NCBI GenBank assembly: GCA_905199445.1
Contig: CAJKGK010000040.1
Location: 1-18,349 of the forward strand
Length of the DNA: 18,349 nucleotides
Source of the DNA: an uncultured Lachnospiraceae bacterium
GTDB lineage: Bacteria > Bacillota > Clostridia > Lachnospirales > Lachnospiraceae
Reading direction: 5' to 3'
Below, piece after piece: positions 8,091 to 14,728 of the stretch. Numbering within the stretch: the first letter of the stretch is position 1; every line of letters begins with the position of its first letter. Made by a program: the position numbers and the translations under genes. The notes under the pieces were generated by a model that was given only the letters and a program-made list of their open reading frames with translations, searched no databases and was not told the origin of the DNA.

Positions 8091-8131
8091 AACTTCCTTA
8101 CGTTGTGTCAGTATTTGTCATACGGATTTGC

Positions 8132-8160
8132 TTTACAGTGTGCTCTGATGGTTTTATAAT
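8132..8160 (+). promoter_or_regulatory. Upstream recA promoter (P1)
   Basis: TTTACA (8132-8137, 5 of 6) and a perfect TATAAT (8155-8160) are separated by exactly 17 bp. The predicted start is near 8167, about 100 nt before the recA start codon. No gene lies between it and recA. It is the first of two tandem promoters, and its transcript would run through the LexA box. Confidence 0.65.
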
Positions 8161-8187
8161 GAAATACAGGAAAAAGCGAAAAGTATA

Positions 8188-8216
8188 TTGACAATTGATG
8201 ACTGATCGATTACAAT
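8188..8216 (+). promoter_or_regulatory. recA promoter (P2), LexA-controlled
   Basis: A perfect -35 TTGACA (8188-8193) and -10 TACAAT (8211-8216, 5 of 6) with a 17-bp spacer. The predicted transcription start, about 8223, lies just before the LexA box at 8227-8240, so a bound repressor would block this promoter directly. Confidence 0.85.
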
Positions 8217-8226
8217 GAACACAGAA

Positions 8227-8240
8227 AGAACAAATGTTCG
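8227..8240 (+). promoter_or_regulatory. LexA (SOS) operator at recA
   Basis: The sequence AGAACAAATGTTCG matches the Gram-positive SOS box (CGAAC-N4-GTTCG) at 13 of 14 positions when N4 is free. GAAC (8228-8231) and GTTC (8236-8239) form the dyad. It lies just downstream of promoter P2, as expected for LexA repression of recA that is relieved by DNA damage. Confidence 0.88.
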
Positions 8241-8268
8241 TAAAAATAACGTTAAAGGAAGATTATAT

Positions 8269-9339
8269 ATGATGGATCAAAGTGAAAAACTTAAAGCTTT
8301 GGATGCCGCTCTTGCTCAGATTGAAAAGCAGTATGGCAAAGGCTCTGTAATGAAACTGGGAGATAAAGGGAATTCCATGGACGTGGAGACTGTACCTACA
8401 GGTGCCTTAAGTCTTGACCTGGCTCTGGGTCTGGGAGGGATACCAAAAGGGCGTATTATTGAGATTTACGGACCGGAGTCTTCCGGTAAGACAACCGTAA
8501 CTCTTCATATGGTTGCAGAAGTGCAGAAAAGAGGCGGCATTGCAGGTTTTATTGACGCAGAACATGCATTGGATCCGGCTTATGCCAGAAATATCGGTGT
8601 TGACATTGATAATCTCTACATATCTCAGCCGGATAACGGTGAACAGGCTTTGGAGATTACAGAAACCATGGTGCGTTCAGGTGCTGTGGACATCGTTGTT
8701 GTGGACTCAGTTGCCGCTCTTGTACCAAAGGCGGAGATTGACGGTGATATGGGAGACAGTCATGTGGGTCTTCAGGCGCGTCTGATGTCTCAGGCTTTGC
8801 GTAAGTTGACTGCTGTAATCAGTAAGTCCAACTGTATTGTTATTTTTATCAATCAGCTGCGGGAGAAAGTTGGCGTGATGTTTGGAAGTCCGGAGACAAC
8901 AACCGGCGGACGGGCACTGAAGTTTTATTCATCTATTCGTATGGATATTCGACGGATTGAATCCCTGAAGATGGGTGGAGAGATTGTAGGTAACCGGGCT
9001 CGGGTTAAGGTTGTAAAAAACAAGATTGCACCGCCTTTTAAGGAAGCCGAATTTGATATTATGTTCGGAAAAGGAATTTCAAGAGAAGGCGATGTGCTGG
9101 ATCTTGCGGCCAATACAGGGATTGTTGTAAAAAGTGGTGCCTGGTATTCATACAAAGACGGAAAGATTGGCCAGGGACGCGAAAACACAAAGCAGTATCT
9201 GAGCGAACACCCGGATGTGCTGGATGAAATTGAAAACAAGGTGAGGGCACATTTCGGCCTTGGACCGTCCCATGAAGCTTCCGGGACATCCGGCGCTGTG
9301 GATGCATCTGAAGTGATGGTTGGATTTGACGAAGAATAG
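8269..9339 (+). CDS. recA: Recombinase RecA
   Basis: A 356-residue strand-exchange ATPase that coats single-stranded DNA, drives homologous recombination and triggers LexA self-cleavage. The ATP-binding loop GPESSGKT is at 68-75 and Walker B DIVVVD at 141-146. The loop L2/allosteric segment covers FINQLREK (193-200) and SPETTTGGRALKFYSS (207-222). The acidic C-terminal tail ends in GFDEE. The length is normal for the family. The frame is open from 8215, but that upstream ATG overlaps the -10 box and precedes the SOS box. The adjacent ATGs at 8269 and 8272 follow AAAGGAAG (8254-8261), so 8269 is used. Regulation is by LexA (box at 8227-8240) and two promoters. A terminator at 9373-9413 separates it from recX. 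Confidence 0.99.
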   Translation: MMDQSEKLKALDAALAQIEKQYGKGSVMKLGDKGNSMDVETVPTGALSLDLALGLGGIPKGRIIEIYGPESSGKTTVTLHMVAEVQKRGGIAGFIDAEHALDPAYARNIGVDIDNLYISQPDNGEQALEITETMVRSGAVDIVVVDSVAALVPKAEIDGDMGDSHVGLQARLMSQALRKLTAVISKSNCIVIFINQLREKVGVMFGSPETTTGGRALKFYSSIRMDIRRIESLKMGGEIVGNRARVKVVKNKIAPPFKEAEFDIMFGKGISREGDVLDLAANTGIVVKSGAWYSYKDGKIGQGRENTKQYLSEHPDVLDEIENKVRAHFGLGPSHEASGTSGAVDASEVMVGFDEE

Positions 9340-9372
9340 AAGCTTGATGGATTTTAAAGTATAAGCTGCCTC

Positions 9373-9413
9373 AAAGGCTGCCGCCCCATAGTTAACCGGT
9401 GCGGCGGCCTTTT
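9373..9413 (+). terminator. Hairpin terminator between recA and recX
   Basis: AAGGCTGCCGC (9374-9384) pairs with GCGGCGGCCTT (9401-9411), with one G-T wobble and a 16-nt loop. A short T run follows and is broken by A at 9414. The stem is very GC-rich, but the T tract is only about 5 nt, so read-through into recX is plausible. Confidence 0.75.
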
Positions 9414-9459
9414 AATGTGTTGGAAGAAGCAGGGATTAAATGCAGGAAAGGAATAGAGG

Positions 9460-10065
9460 ATGCACATTACCGATATTGAACAGCTGACAAAAACAAAGTA
9501 TAAAGTATATGTAGATGATGAAGCGTTATGTGTTCTTGCAGCCGGGGATTTGAAAAAGCTTCAGCTTAGGATCGGACTTGAGCTGGATGCGCAGGCCTAT
9601 GGGATGATTTATGAAGAATATGTTACACGAAGGGCCCGTATGAAGGCGCTTTCTCTTTTGGAACGCAGGGACTATTCGTCTCAGGAGCTTTTGGAACGTC
9701 TTAAGAGAGAGGGCTTTTCAAAAGATGTTGTTGAGGATGCGGTGGCCTATGTAAAATCTTATCATTATATTGATGATGAGCGATATATTGAAAATTATAT
9801 TTCCTATCGTGCATCCGGAAAAAGCCGGCAGCTTGTGTATCAGACGCTTGTATCTAAAGGTTTGGACTCTGAAAAAATTCAAAGACTTATGGATGATTCC
9901 GGCATGGATGACGAAGAAAATATTCGCCGCATTTATTCAAGAAAATTTAGTGATATTACTGAACTTACGCCGGAAAGAAAACAGAAAATCCTCAACTATT
10001 TTCTTCGTAAGGGTTTTAAATATAACGATATTACTAATGTCATCAAAGATTTTGACAGTATTTGA
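9460..10065 (+). CDS. recX: Regulatory protein RecX
   Basis: A 201-residue RecA modulator. RecX proteins are built of repeated three-helix bundles that bind in the groove of the RecA filament and limit or remodel it. Helical content is high after residue ~45. The typical first-repeat wording ALSLLERRDYSSQELLERL (62-80) is followed by KREGFSKDVVEDAVAYVKSY and DDERYIENYI (104-113). A YSRKF segment and a C-terminal GFKYNDITNVI repeat come later. Its place directly after recA supports the call. Start ATG with AAAGGA at 9447-9452. No separate promoter is obvious between the recA terminator and this start, so expression may depend on read-through from recA. Confidence 0.93.
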   Translation: MHITDIEQLTKTKYKVYVDDEALCVLAAGDLKKLQLRIGLELDAQAYGMIYEEYVTRRARMKALSLLERRDYSSQELLERLKREGFSKDVVEDAVAYVKSYHYIDDERYIENYISYRASGKSRQLVYQTLVSKGLDSEKIQRLMDDSGMDDEENIRRIYSRKFSDITELTPERKQKILNYFLRKGFKYNDITNVIKDFDSI

Positions 10066-10119
10066 TATATTCTGTCCTGAGTTTTTAGTGACTATGTCTA
10101 AAAATAATCGACTTGCCAC

Positions 10120-10148
10120 TTGACATAAGATGAAAAAAAGTATAAAAT
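10120..10148 (+). promoter_or_regulatory. SigA-type promoter for rny
   Basis: A perfect TTGACA (10120-10125), a 17-bp spacer and TAAAAT (10143-10148, 5 of 6). A second -10-like TATACT lies at 10159-10164. The transcript would start near 10155, about 43 nt before the GTG start of rny. Confidence 0.78.
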
Positions 10149-10197
10149 TTACATGTTGTATACTTGTACAATGAAAATTAAATAAGGAGGTGCTCTT

Positions 10198-11751
10198 GTG
10201 CCAATTTATGTAGCAATTCCGCTGATTATCGTTGTTGCAATTATTACTGCGTTGATTGTCTGGAATGTGGCAATTTCTTATAGAAAGAAAGTCGTGGAAA
10301 CAAAAATCGGCACTGCTGAAGAAAAAGCTCGCGAAATCATCGATGAAGCTATGAAGACAGCAGAAGCAAAGAAGCGTGAAGGCCTTTTAGAGCTGAAGGA
10401 AGAAGCTCTGAAGAATAAAAATGAGCTGGAACGCGAAAACCGTGAACGCAGAAATGAATTACAAAAGTACGAAAAACGAGTACTGAGCAAGGAAGAAGCT
10501 TTGGACCGCAAGGCCGATTCTCTTGAAAAGAAGGAGAGTCAGCTGGTTTCCAGAGAAGATCGGCTCAACAAATTAAAATTGGAAGTGGAAGCACTTAACG
10601 AACAAAGGGTACAGGAATTAGAGCGAATCTCAGGTTTAACCTCCGAGCAGGCAAAAGAATATCTTTTAAAAACTGTTGAAGATGAAGTCAAACACGAAAC
10701 GGCCGTCATGATCAAGGATCTTGAAAACAGGGCCAAAGAAGAAGCATCAAAGAAAGCAAAGGAATATGTGGTCAATGCCATTCAACGATGTGCGGCTGAC
10801 CATGTAGCGGAAACAACGATTTCCGTTGTGCCTCTGCCTAATGATGAAATGAAAGGGCGTATTATCGGCCGGGAAGGACGTAATATCCGTACGCTTGAAA
10901 CGATGACAGGCATTGACCTGATTATTGACGATACGCCGGAAGCTGTAATCCTTTCCAGCTTTGATCCAATCCGCAGAGAAGTAGCAAGAATTGCTTTGGA
11001 GAAGCTGATTGTGGACGGACGTATTCATCCGGCAAGAATCGAGGAGATGGTGGAAAAGGCTCAGAAAGAAGTCGAGACCATGATCCGCGAGGAGGGCGAA
11101 GCGGCAACATTGGAAGTCGGTGTTCACGGAATTCATCCGGAACTTGTTCGCCTTCTGGGAAAGATGAAGTTCCGTACAAGTTATGGACAGAATGCGTTAA
11201 AGCATTCCATCGAGGTCGCTCAGCTGTCAGGACTGCTGGCTGCAGAGGTCGGGGTGGATGTACGGCTGGCCAAGCGTGCCGGACTGCTTCATGATATCGG
11301 AAAATCCGTTGACCATGAAATGGAAGGCTCCCATATTCAGATTGGTGTGGATCTGTGCCGTAAATACAAAGAGTCACAGATTGTCATCAATGCTGTAGAG
11401 GCTCATCATGGGGATGTGGAACCAACATCTTTAATTGCATGTATCGTACAGGCTGCAGACACGATTTCGGCTGCAAGACCGGGTGCGCGTCGTGAGACTT
11501 TAGAGACATATACAAACAGATTAAAACAATTAGAAGATATTGCCAATAATTTTAAAGGCGTTGATAAATCTTTTGCTATACAGGCAGGGAGAGAGATTCG
11601 TATTATGGTTGTACCTGAGCAGGTCAGCGATGCAGATATGGTTCTGCTGGCCAGAGATATTTCCAAGCAGATTGAGTCTGAATTGGAATATCCGGGGCAG
11701 GTAAAGGTTAATATTATCCGTGAATCGCGGGTTGTTGACTACGCAAAATAA
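10198..11751 (+). CDS. rny: Ribonuclease Y
   Basis: A 517-residue membrane-anchored endoribonuclease that starts bulk mRNA decay in many Gram-positive bacteria. Domains in order: one N-terminal membrane helix (~5-27); a long, highly charged coiled coil (~30-200) rich in Lys, Glu and Arg; a KH RNA-binding domain (~205-275) with the GREG loop in IIGREGRNIR (222-231); and an HD metal-dependent phosphohydrolase domain (~330-430). The HD domain shows H336, the H365-D366 pair in LLHDIGKS and D421 in AADTISAARPGARRE. The length is normal for RNase Y. The start is GTG with a near-perfect AAGGAGGT (10184-10191) 6 nt upstream. It has its own promoter and a strong terminator, so it is probably monocistronic. 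Confidence 0.98.
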   Translation: MPIYVAIPLIIVVAIITALIVWNVAISYRKKVVETKIGTAEEKAREIIDEAMKTAEAKKREGLLELKEEALKNKNELERENRERRNELQKYEKRVLSKEEALDRKADSLEKKESQLVSREDRLNKLKLEVEALNEQRVQELERISGLTSEQAKEYLLKTVEDEVKHETAVMIKDLENRAKEEASKKAKEYVVNAIQRCAADHVAETTISVVPLPNDEMKGRIIGREGRNIRTLETMTGIDLIIDDTPEAVILSSFDPIRREVARIALEKLIVDGRIHPARIEEMVEKAQKEVETMIREEGEAATLEVGVHGIHPELVRLLGKMKFRTSYGQNALKHSIEVAQLSGLLAAEVGVDVRLAKRAGLLHDIGKSVDHEMEGSHIQIGVDLCRKYKESQIVINAVEAHHGDVEPTSLIACIVQAADTISAARPGARRETLETYTNRLKQLEDIANNFKGVDKSFAIQAGREIRIMVVPEQVSDADMVLLARDISKQIESELEYPGQVKVNIIRESRVVDYAK

Positions 11752-11769
11752 TAAAAATTGAAAATTAAG

Positions 11770-11814
11770 ATTCCCGGCAGACTGAAAAAAGGTCCAGTCT
11801 GCCGGGAATTTTTT
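11770..11814 (+). terminator. Rho-independent terminator of rny
   Basis: A perfect 15-bp stem: ATTCCCGGCAGACTG (11770-11784) pairs with CAGTCTGCCGGGAAT (11795-11809), with a 10-nt A/G-rich loop and then T6 (11809-11814). Confidence 0.95.
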
Positions 11815-11830
11815 AGTATTGTTATGATTA

Positions 11831-11857
11831 TTTTCAGATTTTTCTGCAAAATATAAT
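11831..11857 (+). promoter_or_regulatory. Possible promoter of the PPK2 gene
   Basis: A perfect TATAAT at 11852-11857 lies ~45 nt before the start codon and after the rny terminator. The only -35-like match is TTTTCA (11831-11836) with a short 15-bp spacer, so the -35 assignment is weak. A promoter is expected here because the preceding terminator is strong. Confidence 0.45.
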
Positions 11858-11901
11858 GTAAAAAGGTAATCTGCATCGGATTTTTTGTGAGGAGGAAAAT
11901 T

Positions 11902-13389
11902 ATGCTGGAATGTATTGATTTATCCAAAAATTTGAAAAAGGATGAGGCCAAATCCATGATTGAGTCATTGGAGCGGGAACTGGCGGTGCTTCAGCGGGAG
12001 GCTAAGGCCCTGAATATTCCTGTGATGATTATTTTTGAAGGATGGGGGGCATCCGGAAAAGGTACTTTAATCAATCGTCTGATTCACCCGTTGGATCCAA
12101 GAGGCTTTAAGGTTTATACAATTCAGAAGGAATCTGAAGAAGAAGCCATGCGGCCGTTTTTGTGGCGTTTCTGGACAAAAACACCGGCTAAAGGAAGAAT
12201 CCATGTATTTGACCGAAGCTGGTACAGCCGGGTGCTAAAGGACCGGGTTGATGAAAAGATCAACAAAGAGCAGCTGCAAAATTCTTATAATGAAATTGTG
12301 TCTTTTGAGGAACAGTTATCTGTTGACGGAACATTGATTATTAAACTTTTTCTGCATATATCCCGCAAGGAGCAGAAAAAACGTTTTGAAAAACTGGAAA
12401 AATCAAAAGAAACAAGCTGGCGTGTCACGAAAGAAGACTGGAAGCATAACAGGCAGTATGATGATTATATTAATGTCTATGAGGATATGCTTGAGAAAAC
12501 AGATACATCCTTTGCGCCATGGACAATTGTGGAAGCGACAGACCGGGAATACGCGGCAGCTAAAATTTTATCCACAGTGACGGAACAGCTCAAAGACCGG
12601 ATTCGTGATGTAAAGGAAAAAAACAGGACACAGATTGAAAAGACAGAAGAAAAGGTTTTTGAAAATCCTTTTAAAACTTCGGTATTGGATGGTGTGGATC
12701 TGACCTTAAGTTTATCTAAAGAAGAATATAAAAAGAAACTGGCTGTCCTGCAAAAGAGACTGGCCAGCCTTCATAGTCAGATGTATCTGAAACGAATTCC
12801 GGTTGTGCTGGCTTTTGAAGGTTGGGATGCCGGCGGAAAAGGCGGCGCCATTAAACGGGTGACGGAACCCATGGATCCCAGAGGCTATGAAGTGATCCCT
12901 ACCGCATCGCCTAATGATATTGAAAAAGCCCATCATTATTTGTGGCGTTTTTGGAATAATATGCCAAAGGCCGGACACATGGCTATTTTTGACAGAACCT
13001 GGTACGGGCGTGTGATGGTGGAGCGAATAGAAGGTTTCTGTACAGAAGTTGAATGGCAGCGGGCTTATAAGGAAATTAATCAGATGGAGGAACATCTGCA
13101 TCATGCAGGAGCAATTATATTGAAATTCTGGATGCATATCGATAAGGATGAACAGGAGCGCCGTTTTAATGAGCGTATGTCCAATCCGGAGAAGCAGTGG
13201 AAGATTACAGATGAAGACTGGCGCAACAGAGAAAAATGGGATGCCTATGAGACAGCTGTCAATGAAATGATTATACGGACATCGACAACCCATGCGCCCT
13301 GGATTATTGTCGAAGGCAATTCCAAATATTATGCCAGAATCAAGGTGCTTGAAACAATCGTGGAAGCTCTTTCCCGGCGGTTATCCTGA
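11902..13389 (+). CDS. pap: Tandem-domain PPK2, polyphosphate:AMP phosphotransferase type
   Basis: A 495-residue enzyme made of two PPK2 kinase domains. Enzymes of this two-domain class transfer phosphate from polyphosphate to AMP, giving ADP. Domain 1 (~10-235) has Walker A EGWGASGKGT (46-55) and FDRSWYSR (103-110). Domain 2 (~265-495) has EGWDAGGKGG (306-315) and FDRTWYGR (363-370). DPRGF/DPRGY and LWRFW occur in both. The Walker A Asp present in domain 2 (D309) is Gly in domain 1 (G49), so domain 2 is the likely active site and domain 1 may be structural; this asymmetry is usual for the class. The frame opens at GTG 11887, but GAGGAGG (11889-11895) places the start at ATG 11902. The role would be salvage of AMP and use of polyphosphate energy. 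Confidence 0.93.
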   Translation: MLECIDLSKNLKKDEAKSMIESLERELAVLQREAKALNIPVMIIFEGWGASGKGTLINRLIHPLDPRGFKVYTIQKESEEEAMRPFLWRFWTKTPAKGRIHVFDRSWYSRVLKDRVDEKINKEQLQNSYNEIVSFEEQLSVDGTLIIKLFLHISRKEQKKRFEKLEKSKETSWRVTKEDWKHNRQYDDYINVYEDMLEKTDTSFAPWTIVEATDREYAAAKILSTVTEQLKDRIRDVKEKNRTQIEKTEEKVFENPFKTSVLDGVDLTLSLSKEEYKKKLAVLQKRLASLHSQMYLKRIPVVLAFEGWDAGGKGGAIKRVTEPMDPRGYEVIPTASPNDIEKAHHYLWRFWNNMPKAGHMAIFDRTWYGRVMVERIEGFCTEVEWQRAYKEINQMEEHLHHAGAIILKFWMHIDKDEQERRFNERMSNPEKQWKITDEDWRNREKWDAYETAVNEMIIRTSTTHAPWIIVEGNSKYYARIKVLETIVEALSRRLS

Positions 13390-13420
13390 AGCAATAAAAA
13401 TCAATAAAACATAAAAAGAA

Positions 13421-13467
13421 ATAAAAAATACAGGGATGGAACCTATGAATCCAACCCTGTATTTTTA
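13421..13467. terminator. Bidirectional terminator between the PPK2 gene and tRNA-Arg
   Basis: AAAAATACAGGGATGG (13424-13439) pairs with CCAACCCTGTATTTTT (13451-13466), with one mismatch and an 11-nt loop. The stem is flanked by A6 on the left and T5 on the right, so it can end transcription from both sides: rightward from the PPK2 gene and leftward from the tRNA, whose 3' end is at 13470. Confidence 0.85.
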
Positions 13468-13469
13468 GA

Positions 13470-13541
13470 TGTACCTGAAGGGAATCGAACCCTCGCACCT
13501 GGCTCCGGAGGCCAGTGCTCTATCCACTGAGCTACAAGTAC
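13470..13541 (-). tRNA. tRNA-Arg, anticodon CCG
   Basis: The minus strand folds into a full cloverleaf. The acceptor stem pairs GTACTTG with CAGGTAC (one G-T pair) and discriminator A follows. The D arm is GCTC-AGTGGATA-GAGC. The anticodon arm is CTGGC-CTCCGGA-GCCAG with anticodon CCG, reading the CGG arginine codon. The variable loop is GTGC, and the T arm is GAGGG-TTCGATT-CCCTT. The 3' CCA is not encoded. It is convergent with the PPK2 gene and is the only minus-strand gene I support in this window. Confidence 0.96.
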
Positions 13542-13548
13542 GTTATTA

Positions 13549-13577
13549 ATTATAAACCATTATAAAGAAAAATGCAA
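13549..13577 (-). promoter_or_regulatory. Possible promoter of tRNA-Arg
   Basis: On the minus strand there are two TATAAT boxes (plus positions 13549-13554 and 13559-13564) just upstream of the tRNA. The nearer pairs with TTGCAT (13572-13577) at a 17-bp spacing, but would start transcription almost at the mature 5' end. The farther leaves a ~10-nt leader but lacks a good -35. One of them is probably used. Confidence 0.4.
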
Positions 13578-13740
13578 TGGTAAATTTTCAAATTTTTTCA
13601 ATTAATTTAGATAATTTCCGTTGAATCTGAAAAAATTAAGTGTGTTGTATTGAGAAAGTGAAACAAATAGATAGTAATACCATAAAAATGTCGTATTTTC
13701 AGGGGCAGAGTGGTGACTAAATACGTCAATTTAATCCATA
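13578..13740. other. A/T-rich intergenic stretch, no gene seen
   Basis: The gap between the PPK2 gene and the next plus-strand gene is 411 nt. It holds the terminator, the tRNA with its promoter region and, nearer the next gene, that gene's promoter. In the remaining part I see no open frame with a ribosome-binding site. The only structure is a short inverted repeat, CGTATTT (13692-13698) and AAATACG (13719-13725), with a 20-nt loop. Confidence 0.5.
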
Positions 13741-13769
13741 TTGCTTTTTAAGTGGTTTTTTGATAGAAT
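13741..13769 (+). promoter_or_regulatory. Promoter of the NTF2-like membrane protein gene
   Basis: TTGCTT (13741-13746), a 17-bp spacer and TAGAAT (13764-13769, 5 of 6) with an extended TG at 13761-13762 (TGATAGAAT). Transcription would begin near 13776, 25 nt before the ATG at 13801. Confidence 0.65.
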
Positions 13770-13800
13770 AAACAGGTAAAAATTGAAAAGGAGAATTGTT

Positions 13801-14676
13801 ATGAGAAGAAACGTGCAAAGAAATGTAACGGGTAATCATAAAACAATAATCATCATTGTCCTGAGTGTTGTTGTTGTCGTTGCCATCGTTGCTGCCGTCG
13901 TTTTCAACATGACCCACAAAAGCGGAAATAATCAACAGACTAATGATACATCCTCTGCTGCTCAGACATCCGATCAGACAAATGCATCTGATGCTGGCGC
14001 ACAGACTGAAAGCGGAATAACGGTGGGGACAGATGAAGATCCAACGGCTGTAAAGACTGCCATTGAAACACTGGTTGGGCAATACAGACAGGCTTTTGCC
14101 GATGCGGATATTGAAAAACTCAAAATGATTTACAATACGGATCAGGTTATGGATGCAGAAACCATTACGGCGGCCGCTCAGATTATTACCGGTTATGAAA
14201 ATACGAAGTGTTACATAAAGGACGGTATGGATGCATCATCCCGGGTTGTGTTTATTTATGATGATTTAAAGATTAATGGCATTGAAACACTTGTTCCTAA
14301 TATTGCCTACGTTTATGTACGCAGGAGTGATGACGGTACATGGTATATTGATCCTGGAACCTATGATACGGCCAGCGCAGATTATGTATACAGCAGTGAA
14401 ATTCAAAAGTATATCAGTGAACTGATTAAAGAAAAAGATATCAGCCAGCTGTACACAACGGTCAGTGAAAAGTTTAATAAGCTTTGTGAGGAAGATCCCC
14501 AGGTTAAGGCGTTTATGGATAAGCTGAATGCGGCAGATGCCGGACAGAGTCAGTCCGAGGCGCAAACCGGAGCCGGAGAGTCTGTACAGACAGATGAATC
14601 CGCACAGCCGGCTGAGTCTGAAACAAAACAGACTGAGGAGACATCACAGACCGATGAAAGTTTATCCTCAAATTGA
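13801..14676 (+). CDS. Membrane-anchored protein with NTF2/SnoaL-like extracellular domain, function unknown
   Basis: A 291-residue protein that I do not recognise as a named gene. A basic N-terminus (MRRNVQRNVTGNHK) precedes one membrane helix (~14-36), so the rest should be outside. A Gln/Ser/Thr/Asp-rich linker (~40-75) leads to a compact alpha+beta region (~82-190). Its opening helix, AIETLVGQYRQAFADADIEK, and the later pattern ending in DGTWYIDPG resemble NTF2/SnoaL-like folds. More helices follow to ~245. The last ~45 residues are a disordered Gln/Ser/Thr/Glu tail with repeated QTDES and QTEET words. The frame opens at TTG 13783, but AAAAGGAG (13786-13793) selects ATG 13801. It has its own promoter and lies 52 nt before rluF. 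Confidence 0.85.
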   Translation: MRRNVQRNVTGNHKTIIIIVLSVVVVVAIVAAVVFNMTHKSGNNQQTNDTSSAAQTSDQTNASDAGAQTESGITVGTDEDPTAVKTAIETLVGQYRQAFADADIEKLKMIYNTDQVMDAETITAAAQIITGYENTKCYIKDGMDASSRVVFIYDDLKINGIETLVPNIAYVYVRRSDDGTWYIDPGTYDTASADYVYSSEIQKYISELIKEKDISQLYTTVSEKFNKLCEEDPQVKAFMDKLNAADAGQSQSEAQTGAGESVQTDESAQPAESETKQTEETSQTDESLSSN

Positions 14677-14680
14677 TATA

Positions 14681-14712
14681 ATACCCTGCAGTTTGCTGCG
14701 GGGTATTCTGTT
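14681..14712 (+). terminator. Hairpin between the NTF2-like gene and rluF (weak terminator)
   Basis: ATACCCTGCAG (14681-14691) pairs with CTGCGGGGTAT (14696-14706), 11 bp with one T-G pair, around a TTTG loop. The following bases, TCTGTT, are a poor T tract, so this may be a leaky terminator or an mRNA-processing or stability hairpin ahead of rluF. Confidence 0.5.
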
Positions 14713-14728
14713 ATGAAAGGAGCGAAAA

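Noticed and set aside
8215..8268. Longer RecA starting at 8215
   Set aside because: That ATG overlaps the -10 box of promoter P2 and lies before its transcription start. The ribosome-binding site at 8254-8261 points to 8269.
10922..11377. Minus-strand open frame of 151 residues within rny
   Set aside because: It lies wholly opposite the KH/HD part of RNase Y, has no ribosome-binding site or promoter, and its translation has no recognisable domain. It is a shadow frame.
12712..13293. Minus-strand open frame of 193 residues within the PPK2 gene
   Set aside because: It is antisense to the second PPK2 domain. The composition is a by-product of conserved codons, and no translation signal was seen.
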